Source: Ligula intestinalis (taxonomy: Eukaryota; Platyhelminthes; Cestoda; Diphyllobothriidea; Diphyllobothriidae). Taken from it: a DNA stretch of 64,000 bases. Below the pieces are notes generated by a model. It worked only from the letters and a program-made list of their open reading frames with translations, made no database searches and was not told the origin of the DNA. Below are positions 1 to 11,500 of the stretch, in pieces (the first letter of the stretch is position 1; each line of letters begins with the position of its first letter). The DNA is taken from NCBI GenBank assembly GCA_036362985.1, contig JAYGXS010000002.1, forward strand, positions 10,490,396-10,554,395, read 5' to 3'. Made by a program: the position numbers and the translations under genes.

Positions 1-486
1 CCGTATGACCATTAGGATACGACAAATAACCACGAGGTGCTCCCCTGTCTTGGCCAACAGCAACAGTAGGCCTGCCCTATGTCACATATACTTTCCTCCC
101 CAGAACGAAATTTTGTTCCTTAAAATCCTTCAGATGACATTCAAAATTCTAGAATTTCCGGACATCGAAGGAGTTTTTTTTCACTGTCTGCTCTATTCGC
201 TCAGCATCAACTTCTGGCTTGTGTTAATTCATATTGCCAATAAGCCAAAGCAAAAAGTAATACCTACACATGGTGTATACTACTTGAAACATGTGAGTAG
301 CCGTGTATGTTTAATTTTTCTGACTTTGCAGCGTCTGCTCGCTGTTCGTCTGTAATTATGTAAACGACATCTTGTGATATTGTCTGCTGTACCACTGCAT
401 TTATTAGCTGCTGTATTACCAACAGAGAACTCAAGAGCGTATGCCTTAATATTCCTTAATAAACCTGACCTGATCTGACCTGAACT
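1..486 (+). mobile_element. 3' UTR and tail of a CR1-like LINE
   Basis: This matches the 3' ends of the copies at 31500-31915 and 50090-50395: the same block around TTCACTGTCTGCTCT, then AATAAA (458-463) and repeated CTGACC units to 486. There is no poly(A). It is 5' truncated by the window edge. Confidence 0.7.
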
Positions 487-1191
487 AAAGCCTCCAGTAA
501 GAATACGAGATCAACCGATGAGGCCTTGGTAACTCTATATTTAGCCATAGACCGTATTATTTTGAAGCCTTACTAGTCCACACCTGTCAAATTTCCTTTT
601 ATATACCTGGAATACTTGTGGGGAAAATTAGGCCCACAAAAATGTAAGTTATGCTGAAAGTACAAATATTCGCTGTAGTAGTCCACAATATAATTCAGTT
701 CAGTTCATTTTATTGAGGGAAAGATAGGCGAACGCCTTTGAACTCCTTGTTGGTAGCAAGATGATAGGGAATAAATGGATACAAAGAAAATTTAAAATTT
801 ACGTCAATTACATGTTCCGGGAAGACACCAGAGTCAAATCTTAGCATAATATGACAGGCAAAATATGACTAGTCGCAAATCACGCGTAGTATAATTTGAT
901 GCAGTGTATGTGTTAAACCGTGTAGTTCATTGTAATGTGATGCAGTAGTTTTTACGTGATTTGCATTTGTGCTTGATGCATGTCCAGTCTACTCTTAAAT
1001 GAATTAACACAAGTGGAGAGGACAACCTCTTCAGGAAGGGCGTTCCACGCTAAAACTACTCTGTTGGTAAAGAAAAATTTTCATCCGTCGATTCTTGCGT
1101 TGCCGGGACGTAGTTTAAGGGGATGACCGCGCAAAGTTGGCGTTTTAGCCTGGGCAAAGAAATAACCAGGAACGAAACAACAATCCAGGTT

Positions 1192-2009
1192 GTGAAGTCA
1201 ATTTAGCAAACATATTTTTTCAGCAAATCATCATCAGGCCAGAACATTTGCAGGGTAATTAAAACTATACATATTGACAGGGACGATTAGGAGGAAAAGA
1301 CCGACTCTCGTTGAAGGCCACATCCATGTGTATTTACTCTTTCACTTGCTCGTGTGGAGCAAGATACATAGGCCGAACAACGAGGCACCTGGAAAAGAGA
1401 GTACGTGAGCATATACCGGCCTGGTTAAGTAAAGGTGAAACTAGATCGATCTCGAGTTCTATTGTTGCACATCTTGTCGATACAAATCATCGAGTCGATA
1501 CTGACGAAGCCTTTCAGGTTGTTTACCGGACACCAGCCAAATTTTCCAAGGGCCTACGCCAATGGGTGGTTGAAACAGCCGACGCAGTGGCTCTATGGCT
1601 AGAGAATCCTGTGCTGTGTTGTCAGAAGAAGCTGACAGAAGCCCTTGCACTTCCGTGGCCGACCCCGACGCCAGGTGTGATCGCACTTTGCTCCCACGCC
1701 CCAGTGACAGTCGTTCGCTGCGCGCAGATAGCAGCAATTATTCCCCTATGTATCTGCCTTCTGATCAATCCCCAAAACCTAACCCAATAACCCCCTACCC
1801 TTCCCCCTCCCCTGACGCACGAACCTCTACACGCCGACCTCGCCATGCGGGCGACGCGTAAGCGATGAGTTGTAATTAGACTGCACTATTTAACCCTGTC
1901 CATATATATAGTTTTAATTACCCTGCAAATGTTCTGGCCTGATGATGATTTGCTGAAAATATATGTTCGCAAAATTGACTTCTCAACTTAAGAATTAGAA
2001 TAATGGCAG
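1192..2009 (+). mobile_element. Penelope-like element, GIY-YIG end, with inverted terminal repeats
   Basis: An 818-bp insertion in the CR1-like LINE, flanked by the 10-bp duplication AATCCAGGTT (1182-1191 and 2010-2019). About 88-bp inverted repeats lie at 1194-1283 and 1896-1984. Between them is a GIY-YIG nuclease domain: CIYSFTCSCGARYIGRTTR, then REH, HLVDTNHRVDTDEAF and the C-terminal ALPWP block (reading 1311-1790, intact). PLEs are known for a C-terminal GIY-YIG domain and for terminal repeats in direct or inverted order. The RT part is missing, so this is a 5'-truncated copy. Confidence 0.88.
1311..1790 (+). CDS. PLE GIY-YIG endonuclease domain (truncated ORF)
   Basis: The frame opens at TTG (1311) and holds an ATG at 1326. 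The real PLE protein would begin far upstream in the RT. The GIY-YIG core CGARYIGRT.R.L..R..EH is at about residues 15-35. A VDTNHRVD motif and an ENPVLCCQKKL segment follow, matching the PLE at 28140-28500. In full elements this nuclease nicks target DNA to prime reverse transcription. Confidence 0.75.
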   Translation: MKATSMCIYSFTCSCGARYIGRTTRHLEKRVREHIPAWLSKGETRSISSSIVAHLVDTNHRVDTDEAFQVVYRTPAKFSKGLRQWVVETADAVALWLENPVLCCQKKLTEALALPWPTPTPGVIALCSHAPVTVVRCAQIAAIIPLCICLLINPQNLTQ

Positions 2010-2645
2010 AATCCAGGTTATGCATAATACGGAAGGTAAGTATGAGGTCCCCTCGGAGTTGCCTGTAGGAAAGGGGAAATAAGTCAAGGTTTGACAGTCT
2101 GCTTTCATAGGGCAATGTTCCTAGACCTTTAACCATTTTTTTCGATAGCCTCTGGACCTTCTCTAAGACGGTACAGTCTTTAACAGTCCAAGGTTTCCAT
2201 GCCTGTATAGAGAATTCCAGGTGCTGCCGAACGAAGCTTCCAAAGATTTTGGAAAAGCTATCTTTTTCAAACCCCTTAAAGGCTCGTCTAATCAGCTGTA
2301 ATATAAATCTGGCCGACTTCGCTACCTTCGTACAGTTCAGCGTTGGTTTGAGTGAAGAAGTTATCCACACACCCAATCCTTCTGACTCACAACTTGTTGC
2401 AGCGGTGTACCATTTAAAGAATAGATCTTCGTGCTGGATGCTCTACAATTCCGATTTGAAGAAAGTTACATTTACTAACATTGAAAGGCATTAGCCAAAG
2501 CTTTGACCAGTCCTCCAATCTGTTCAAGTTGGTTTGCAGATGGTTTTCGTCTGCCGTATTTTGGACAACTTTCCATAATTTGATGTCATCAACGAACACG
2601 GTGACATCGCAGTCTAGGTCTCTGACTATCGTTATTCAAGAATCT

Positions 2646-4137
2646 TATTTTAAAAACTTACGTAAGAGATATTCATTGAGCCGCAAGTGTGTGAGCAAAG
2701 ACTGCTTCTATTGTAGATCTTTCTTCGTGTTTAAGGGGTCCTTTTGTCATGTTTCCTCTTCATATTTAGCCTAGCGATTTTAAACCCTCGTTTTCGTTAG
2801 CATGTTAGATGTTTTCTTAATTTCAATCAGTCAACACACATCTTAATAGTCCAGATGTTCGAAACAGATGCGGTTTGTAGCTTTGTTATGTGCTCTATTT
2901 CTGACTTCATATTTCTGTGATGAAATGCAAAATATTTCTTGGATTTTGACCTGCAGTTATAGTTGAGAAGTATGAAAACATAATAGTGCTTACGAATGAA
3001 TTTGAATGTGAAGTCCTGCAAGTCTATGTCAAATGTGGTCTAAACAATATATCAGCAACATTGTTAAAGTCGATATCTTTCATTGAAAACAATTTTCATT
3101 CTTGAACGGTCCTCTGTATGAAAATAACCGTCTAGCACCTATATCAGGAAACTTTCAGCCTTGAATCCTAAAAAATGGGAAGGCACTTTTTCTAGGTGAA
3201 CTTCGTGGACTGAAGCGTGGTTGCAGATTCGGTTTCAATTTATAATGTTGCCTGCACATACTATAAACTTCTACAGAATATGTCTCAAAGGCCGTTCACA
3301 CCGACGGAACAAAAGAACGGTCCTGACATTGACACTGGTAGAACGTTGCTATGTAGCAATAATTGAAGCGATAGGACACTTCAAACATGAAAGCATGATT
3401 AGATATTCTGAAAATAGCTAGATCCTTGAGTACATGCCCGGTTCAACAGTGTTCAAAAAACGTTCAGGGCAGGAATCGATAAGAAGTGTCGTTTGAGACT
3501 GTTCCCGTTCCCTGTCTTATATTTTCCCAATTTCTGTCACGGCTTGTTCATACAAGATGGCATTGGCTGCGTTTCGTGTGGGTCTTCACCAAACAGGCAC
3601 ACTTCCCATTGGTTGAGAATACGAAACCAGATGTACCGCCCTCTCGTCCATATATATAGACTCCGACGACAACAGACAGACAGGAAAAATGCACACATTA
3701 CTGAAGTAGCAATAACTTGCCGCAACAATACGCCACAATGGACACGCGGTCGCAAAATGGCCAACAACTAAGCTATTTAGACCTCATCCTTAGTATAAAT
3801 AAAAAATATACTTGAAGTGAGTCTTCCAGGTAATGTGTCAACATTGACATTGAAATTACCATTGAATCTTGTTAGGGAATATAACTTGTTCCAGTACCGA
3901 GCTCGTCATCGGAAACGCTCCTCTCGATACATGTGATCGAGGACCCACGCCCCGGGAGCAAGACTTAACGGCAGACGCAGGCACACACGTGTGCTGACAA
4001 CTCGGCACTGGAGCAGAAGCTTGGCAATCGAAACACATTTTCTGTGAGTGGTTCACTCATTGTCTGAAATACTCGTAGGTGAAGGTGAGCATCGCCCGTG
4101 GGGCCATTGTATTTCAGTTTTTACAATAAAGATAGAT
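2646..4137. other. no gene recognised
   Basis: Moderately AT-rich. Short open frames only (for example 3493-3771 plus), with no recognisable motifs. Nothing supported. Confidence 0.5.
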
Positions 4138-4960
4138 TTAGGCAAAGCAGGGTGATATGGGCACAATAAACCAATCCCTGACTTCCCTTAAGTATATGGA
4201 CATGAAGTTAATGTTTATCGAATCTTCATTTAAATGTTTAATGCCCTCAGAAATAGCAACTGAATTGGAGCGTTTGTTCCAGTTTTCATTCACCCAATTG
4301 GAAAATAAGTTGGCCTGCATTTTAGTTTTTGCATTATTTGTCTTCACTTTGTATTGATTACTTCAGAGATTTGGCGTTTTTGCCAATTCAAACGAATCTA
4401 CCATCTGAAGAGTACGGTCTACCTCTCTGAAGATTTTAAATATCATTGGAAAATAATATTTAAAAGAGGAAAAAACCATATTATCTTTCTGGTTGACCCT
4501 CATAAGGCATGTACTACAACCTTCAGAATTTTTTAGTTGCTTTTTGTTAAGCCTTTTCCAGCAGCGTGTTATCGTGATACATCCTGAAGCACCATGCCTC
4601 AATGCAATATTCTAACAACGGTTAGAAAAATATTCCAAACTGACGATGAAAAACTCCTCTTCAAAATAAAGGAAGAATCTCTTGATCGCTCTTGAGATGC
4701 GCAAAGCCTTCTTGGCGATTTCGGCATAGCAAGTGGGCGGCTTGAGTGTGTGGCACATATAGGTACCTATACCCTTGCTTCGTTCACCTACTAGAGTCAT
4801 TACCTCCGATGGGGTACTCAGATGATCGTCACATCAATAATTACTAAAATGAAGATTGAGTAAGCATTCAGCACACCATTTTTGGTAGCGATCCACGTCA
4901 TTATATAACCTCTGCGCAGCGCCGGGCTTTCGATTGAATTATATTATGTATATTTACATT
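4138..4960 (-). mobile_element. CR1-like LINE relic (C-terminal half)
   Basis: The minus strand, read across frameshifts, shows the CR1-type order. AEIAKKALRISRAIKRFF is at about 4720-4660. ALRHGASGCITIT (the EYCIEAW region) is at about 4600. NLFSNWVNENWNKRSNSVA is at about 4300. This is heavily decayed and older than the copy at 692-2645. Confidence 0.6.
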
Positions 4961-5169
4961 TGAAGGGTTACAGGCGAGGAATGCCCTTGCGGACCCTTTT
5001 AAGCTAAGGTAAGCATATGATTGTGAATGCAATATAAAATTGTAGAAAGATGTGCGAACATGTCACACAGTCGAATTAGTGGTCACGGAAGAAGTTGTAA
5101 CAGTATAAAAATAGACAAGAACCAGTAAACAATGCTGACAATGCTGACAATAAGAAATTATGTTGTCAT

Positions 5170-6760
5170 AGTCGCTTTTTAAAATCAGCAATGGTTTCAG
5201 CGGAAATCGCCTCACTAAGTAGCGAGTTTCAAAGCTGGCATTAAGAAATCACGTTAAAAATGCCGCATTTAGTCAAATATAAGGTCATAAAGTCTTTTCT
5301 TTAAATGCGACATGGTGTCGGCAGTGACCACCTTAATCGGTAGCGAGTTCCGAGGTCATAACACGCGTTAGAGGAAGAAACACATTCTCGGGTTTAATCG
5401 CGTGCGTTCCTTGTGGCCTTGTAAGGATGGCCGAAGAGGTGGATTGTGCTGGTAAACGCGAAGAAATCCTCCGATCTCGACTACGAAACATTTTCGCGGA
5501 TAATTCGAGATGAGCTCAGAAAGCTACACCGTATGTACCTGTAATACAAGCGCAATAAGTGTAGCTATATCAATTTTTATTGGTACTGGAAATTCCCTAG
5601 CACTATCGACCATCTTTGTCGCCCTCTGTGGTAATTACTCGAGGAAGTCAACGCCTTTCTTCCTCCACTGTCCAAACTGGCATTCCGCAGTGTAAATGTG
5701 ATTTCACGAATATGCCGAAAAATTTTCCGTAGCGGTCAAGTGAAAATATTTTAAACGCGCAAGTGATGCAGTGCAGCGTACTATCCTTCAATACGGTACA
5801 ATTTATAAAATAATTTCGTTTTCGCTACACCTTAAGACCGGTTCTAGTGTGAAGCCCAGACAAATGAATGCATTTAATTTAAGAAGCCACGCGGATAAAC
5901 CGAACATCAGTTTGCAGACATCCGATTGTAATTTCGTTGTTTCGTCAGCGCAGCTAATATAAGCCCATACTTTAATATCGTCCGTGAAACTGACAGTATC
6001 ACAGGCTAAGTCACGGAAGCAGTTGTTTATGTAGATGATGAAGGTGGCGGGCCCAAAACAGAAGCATCTAGTACACCACTTTGTACTTTTTAAAACAACG
6101 ACCCTCTAGTCTGAGGGACAAGAAACTATTGATCAATTTAAATATTCTTCCTTAAAGTCCCACGTCCCAAATCTTTTGTAGAGGAAACATGTTTTTGACC
6201 TCATTAAAGCCGAAAAATATGACATAGTTCCCCTTATTTGTGGCCTTTGTCCACTCATCCTGCGAAGCCCTGTTAGACTTTGTATACTATTTTTTTCTTT
6301 CCAGGAATTTCATTTGAAGCCTCTTGATAATACGCACCATTATTTTTACACGCGATGAAATTTAGATTGACAGGACAGTAATCTTCACAGTCAAGTCATA
6401 AATCTAGGGGAGAAATACCCAGATTTCGCCTTTTTTCAAAGACTTTTAGAAGGTGAAAGGCAGCCCCTCGCACAGTTCGTAAGCTAGTTTCGGAAATGCT
6501 GGTGTAGGAATCCTATCCAACCAGGTGATTTTGGCAGGCTTCCGTTGGGGTAATTCAGACTTGATTATGTACTATGAAACATCTTGGTCTTCTATTTTGT
6601 CGGATAAGGAGAACAAAAGCGAAGAAGAAGATTTTAGACGAACGGACGGAGCATCAGCTATGGATATAGGCTCTCTTGTGGAGACAGATTGAAAGAAATT
6701 GGAAAGGAAGGATCCCTTAAATTGGTCGTCGATCTCCAGTTTTCTATCAGCTAGCATTCT
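5170..6760 (-). mobile_element. CR1-like LINE relic, linker to C-terminus
   Basis: On the minus strand, KLEIDDQFKGSFLSNFFQSV (6757-6572) is the segment before the RT. The RT reads GPATFIIYINNCFRDLACD, then FTDDIKVWAYI at about 6070-5950. The end reads NPRMCFFL.RVL and NSLPIKVVTADTMSHLKKR at about 5400-5290. There are many stops and shifts. A first-letter change turns FADD into FTDD. Confidence 0.6.
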
Positions 6761-8410
6761 TTGTGAAATGGAACTTCAACGTTAACTACGAATGAATTAA
6801 GACAAAATTACTATTTAAGAAAGATAAACAAGACTCAAAAACTGTGCCCTCTGATGCAAAATTTATTATTCGCCTTGAGACGGCTTGTGCTTAGAAGATT
6901 CATCAGTTCTGGGCGCCAGAGGCCGCATAGCTTAACTGATCATGTAAAATGTTACTGCTTTCGGCATTTCTCCCACTTTTTAGCTGACTTAAAAAAACAT
7001 ACCTTTTGTTAATTTATTACTATTAATATTATTATTATTATGGGGAGAGATAGTTAAGCCACTTATATACAGGCTGATTTCGTTGAACCGCTATGCGGAT
7101 GTACGTGGGCAAAAACCTTCACACGATTACTGTGATACATTAATTTAAGGAAAAGAGGCAATGATTTTGAAGTTTATTGGGTTCAATAAAAAATTATATA
7201 GTATTTGCTCTTAGAAACATGTGATCTAAAAGACGCAAAAAAGCACGCACTTTTCTTTACATGAAGTCATATTGCATGAACTTTTGCTTAATTCTGTGCA
7301 TATATTCCTTCTATGGGTCCACTTGTTTTCTAAACAGTGAATAAGGTAGCTTAATAACATTACTGGACTGGTTTGAGGAAAGTTAGTTGTTGTAATGGAC
7401 TTCAATAAAGTCCAATGCTTTGAAAAACATATACGTTATTGCGCATGACAAGCGAAAACAGAACAATTAACACCAGTTTTCTGTACGTGTCTGCGAAATT
7501 GATGGACCTTGATCGATTTTTTCTTGAATATTTTAGTTTTCATATGTAAAGCTACAAATATCTAATTGACAATTGCCTTTTTTATAGGAAATTATAAATT
7601 CAAGTAGCTATTTGACGTCGAAGCCTTTCTGTGTTTTGTTCTTCACCTTAACTGGATACTAAAGTATTGTTAAGATATTCCAAAAATTGTCATTTCATGT
7701 TATAAAACATTCTTAACAGACCTATTTTTGTTTATACGAGTTGTAAATAATAAATATCTTCGTGTTCCTCTTCATCACTTTTGTAATAAAACAGTTATAT
7801 TTTGAAATTCAGCAGTGTTAAATTCGTTGTTGATACTTTGCCTCTCAAGATGGTTATTAAAAGTCGTCAGAAAAAAGATCACGTTACTCGGTCAACATTT
7901 TGAAATAATGAATTCCTCTAATAAATTAGTAGTAGGGTATTTCATAGTCATTCCTTCCATGCAGGAAGTGATATCCTTCAACGCAGCACTTTAAATTTGT
8001 TAACATGAGAGTAATATTTTACTTTATCAAAAAACAGCATTCCTAACGGCCAGGTGTCCAACGATGTGTGGAATTTGTGCAATGAGAAATTACCTGAAGG
8101 GTTCCTAGTTTTCTTAATTCTTCTTGTCCTGACAAAAAGTGATCTAAAGTTAGTATTGATAAAATGGAGGACAATTAAACGTGTATGTTTAATAATATTT
8201 GACTTACGGAATCTTAAATTTCTTTCTGAAACGCATATATTAAGTGTACCTAAACTAACTTCGGAAAAGCGCTCACATGCAGTAAGATAAAATTCCCAAA
8301 AGATCTGATCATTTCCTATTATTTGTGTATCTCCAACTGAATTTCACATGAGTTTGTTTAAAGTAAAGGGTCATACTTATTATAATAACATTGGAAAAAT
8401 TGAATTTTAG
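6761..8410. other. AT-rich, no gene recognised
   Basis: Contains a short (TTA)n run near 7019-7040. The missing upstream exon of the plus-strand gene may be here or beyond; none could be supported. Confidence 0.4.
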
Positions 8411-8567
8411 TCCCCTTCCCCAAGGATGGGCTCGGCGCGACGTCAGAAATAGTTCAGGATCGTTTACAAACTTTTCAAAAAGACCGAAATGTGAACAGGT
8501 GGACGGCAGTAACGACAAGATTGAAAGGACATCAAACAGTATTCTATTAAGTCAGTTAGATGCTGGT
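8411..8567 (+). CDS. unknown gene, first exon found
   Basis: The acceptor is ttgaattttag|T and the donor is GGT|GTGAGT. It gives one base of a split codon plus 52 codons, starting SPLPQGWARRDVRNSSG if the split codon is AG|T. The end phase 0 fits the next exon. The upstream partner was not found in 6760-8410. Confidence 0.65.
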
Positions 8568-11500
8568 GTGAGTCATTTCAGCGATGATTTATTCAAAGCG
8601 ATTATTGTTTTTTTTTTCCAATTATTCTGCCATTTAAACTTATGTGAAATTATGTAGGAAAGCTGGCAGGTTTGCTTAAGTATGTTGACCCAATCGTGAA
8701 AAAACTCGCAACATTCTGCGGGATTTGAACCCACAAATTAGAAAATGCCTTTACAGGAAGCCAATGCTCTAACAGTTGAACTACAAATACCACATTTGGC
8801 TCGATTTTACCCGCCCAACTTTACCGCTCCTACGGAATCCACTAATACGGAACAGCAAGCTGACTGCCTAAGCAGGATTTTATTAGCAATTATCTGGCAT
8901 ACAAGCGGTAAAATCGATTAAAGTGTGACTTACTTCGTGGTCCTACGCAGGGCATTTGTAGCTCAACTGATAGAGCATTGGCTTTACATAAACGCCTTCC
9001 CTACTATGCGGATCCAAATCCCGCCGAATGCCGCGAGTTTTTTGAACAATTTGGTCAACTATATTGCGTGAAATTTACCTTAAAATAATCCGCCATTATC
9101 ATTTTGCTTTTCTATAACCCACAGCTAGTTTTGTTGACGAATTCACATAATAGTAGAAAATGGATATTTAAACAAGCAAACAGATATTTATGACTAAACT
9201 TGCATTGTTAAAATAAGCCTTTCCGCCAACTGTCCCACTGTTTAATGGACATCTCACTCCGATAATATATTGCGATAACATTATGCGATAACATTATGCA
9301 GCTTTGCGTTTAATTCAAAATAACAGTGCACGGTTTGGTAATGTATTCTGCCAAGGCAATGTGAGGCGCTTCAGGCATTTAAATATAGCTTCTGGAAAAT
9401 ACGAAGTGCTTTCCGAATTTTCAGTACTTTTGTGACAATTGTATTTACAGAACAAACTTGAGGTGTGTGCCAAATAAAAAAGCAGATATAATTTTTAAAT
9501 TTCGAAAGTCTTGCTTTACACGACTTTATCTATAGGTTTTAATAGTCGCTATATCTACCCTATCAACTAATTTTCGTCCTACTTCTTCTTTCTTGGGCAT
9601 TAGATTAAGTCTACCTTCTAACCTTGAATTTTGCGTAAAACACACTAGCCACGAAATTAGCCATGCGGGTCATCCATGCCTTTTCTCTGTATATTTGTCC
9701 TTTTAGTGCTAAATGGACGTCTTATCGTTTGTTATTTATACGTAGATTTTTTCACTGCTCTTTTCCAATATAACTGATTAACTTGTAAAATCCTAGTATC
9801 AACATTTTTACAACAATCGTATTTCCGCCTTAAAATACCGAGGTAAGCTATGATAAACTTACAGCCTCTTTACGGTCTGAGTTCTTCAGAAGACCGTTTC
9901 TAACACTATCAATATCTACACTAGTTAAAATTGCGGTTGCTTCTGTATGTGTGACCTTTAGATTATATACCTAGTTTTAACACAGCTGTTGTTTAACTCC
10001 ATGTTCAGCTACTGCTTTTTAACAGTAATCTTCAATTGCGTAATTTTTTTCTTTTATTATTTAACACTTCAAGATAATATCATGCAATTTTAAAGTTATT
10101 GCTAAAAATAATACACAAGCTTCATACAATATGTATTCGTGTTTTTCTTAGGATTTGGAGTCGCTTAAATTCCAAGAACATGCAAGGCCGTATAGAAGAA
10201 GGTAAATAATTCATTCTCACCCACAAACATTGATGAAAAATATTCAGATATAATGAATGACTTCTGTGTATCCTTCATAATATGGTTAAACACAAATATT
10301 CAGCAGTTAACAAAAATACTTACCATCTACCATCATCAATGTTTGACATTTATTCTTAAATAATATGTTATATGTTAAAAACTATATGAGGAACGCATAC
10401 GTGAAAAGCGTTCAGATTCTGGAGATGTGAACATTTAACTCTAATTTATTTTCCTTTAAGGAGACGCGTGGATGACGCCTTTGATACAATCTTGAGGCAT
10501 GTTAGTTTTGGGTATGTAAACACTGGTGCGTTTTGACCTATTTCGCCTCTGTTTTTGTAGTATCGATCATAATTTCTGGTACTGAAGCTATAATTCGGTG
10601 TTTATAGTCAACGCGTTGCCCGAATATAAAGGCTTTGTAACTCATTTTCACAAAATGTTTTTGATTGAATCGTTTCCATAGGAGTGGATTATAAGACTTT
10701 ATTTAGAGGTTTCACGTTTTATTTAAGTTTGGATTTAGAAATCTTGCTAGTGGTCGCGCAATTCTGTTAAAAAATAGACTTAAACTTCAAAATAGAATGC
10801 AATGGGCTATCTGTAATTTAACTTTTCATTCCTTGCCTCAGAGTCATGTAGGTTGGTTGGTTTTACCATCGTGGAGAGCATCCTTATTTCTCCGCTATGG
10901 TTTGGATACCTTTACCGACTGCAATCTAGCGATTTTCTGCTATTCTGATTGCAGCGATGGCTTCGTGTACTGAAGGAGGTACACTAACGTCAGTACACAA
11001 GTTGGTACTTGAGAGATGACCCTTGTGTGAGCAACAAAAAAGTATTGCTAAAGAAGCAAAATATAGAGTTCTAGGAAGCACTTCAGAAAAAGATGTGATT
11101 GCTCGAACACTATATTTATAGTCTTGACGTTTCAGCTCCTCACTCAAATCAACCATCAGACATAGTCACAGGCAAGTGTAGTGGAGGCAGTAGTGCTAGT
11201 ACTACGTAGTTGTTATGTGACCACAGGCGTAATTTAATTGGCGACTCGCACGATCACCGTTGGGGGTCTTACTGGATGCGATGCTGGTTTGGCATTCAGA
11301 TTTTAGGATACAAATTTCCATTATTTCATAATTTTTTTTATATCTTGACCTGAACATTGCTTGGCAAATTGGCTCGCTGTCAGAGCCATCGTTAGTCACT
11401 CGTGCCCTCTGTATAGGACTGATTCCCCTGCGCTTGCATGGTATCCACTTACAATATGGGAGTGGGGGTCATCGTGCATGTTTAAAGAGAGCATGCTTGA

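Larger units (their letters stand above)
692..2645 (-). mobile_element. CR1-like LINE, RT to 3' end, interrupted by a PLE
   Basis: Minus strand. The RT catalytic box reads FVDDIKLW (about 2590). Then comes the thumb and C-terminal part (GVWITSSLKPTLNC, FVRQHLEFSIQAWKPW, LPYESRLSNLDLFPLSYR) to about 2020. After the PLE (1182-2019) the frame resumes at about 1190 with NLDCCFVPGYFF and FFTNRVVLAWNALPEEVV. A 3' UTR ends at about 692 with AATAAAATGAACTGAACTG. Stops are present, so it is a dead copy. It lacks the endonuclease and the N-terminal RT. Confidence 0.85.

Noticed and set aside
4970..5004. 35-nt exon-like stretch (ACAG| ... AAG|GTAAGC) whose phase would fit the exon at 8411
   Set aside because: The text matches the WNALPAD segment of CR1-like C-termini and lies among LINE relics, so it is better explained as LINE debris with chance splice words.
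8706..9036. Two intact tRNA genes
   Set aside because: Anticodon stems do not pair and both sit in one palindrome; treated as tRNA-derived repeats.
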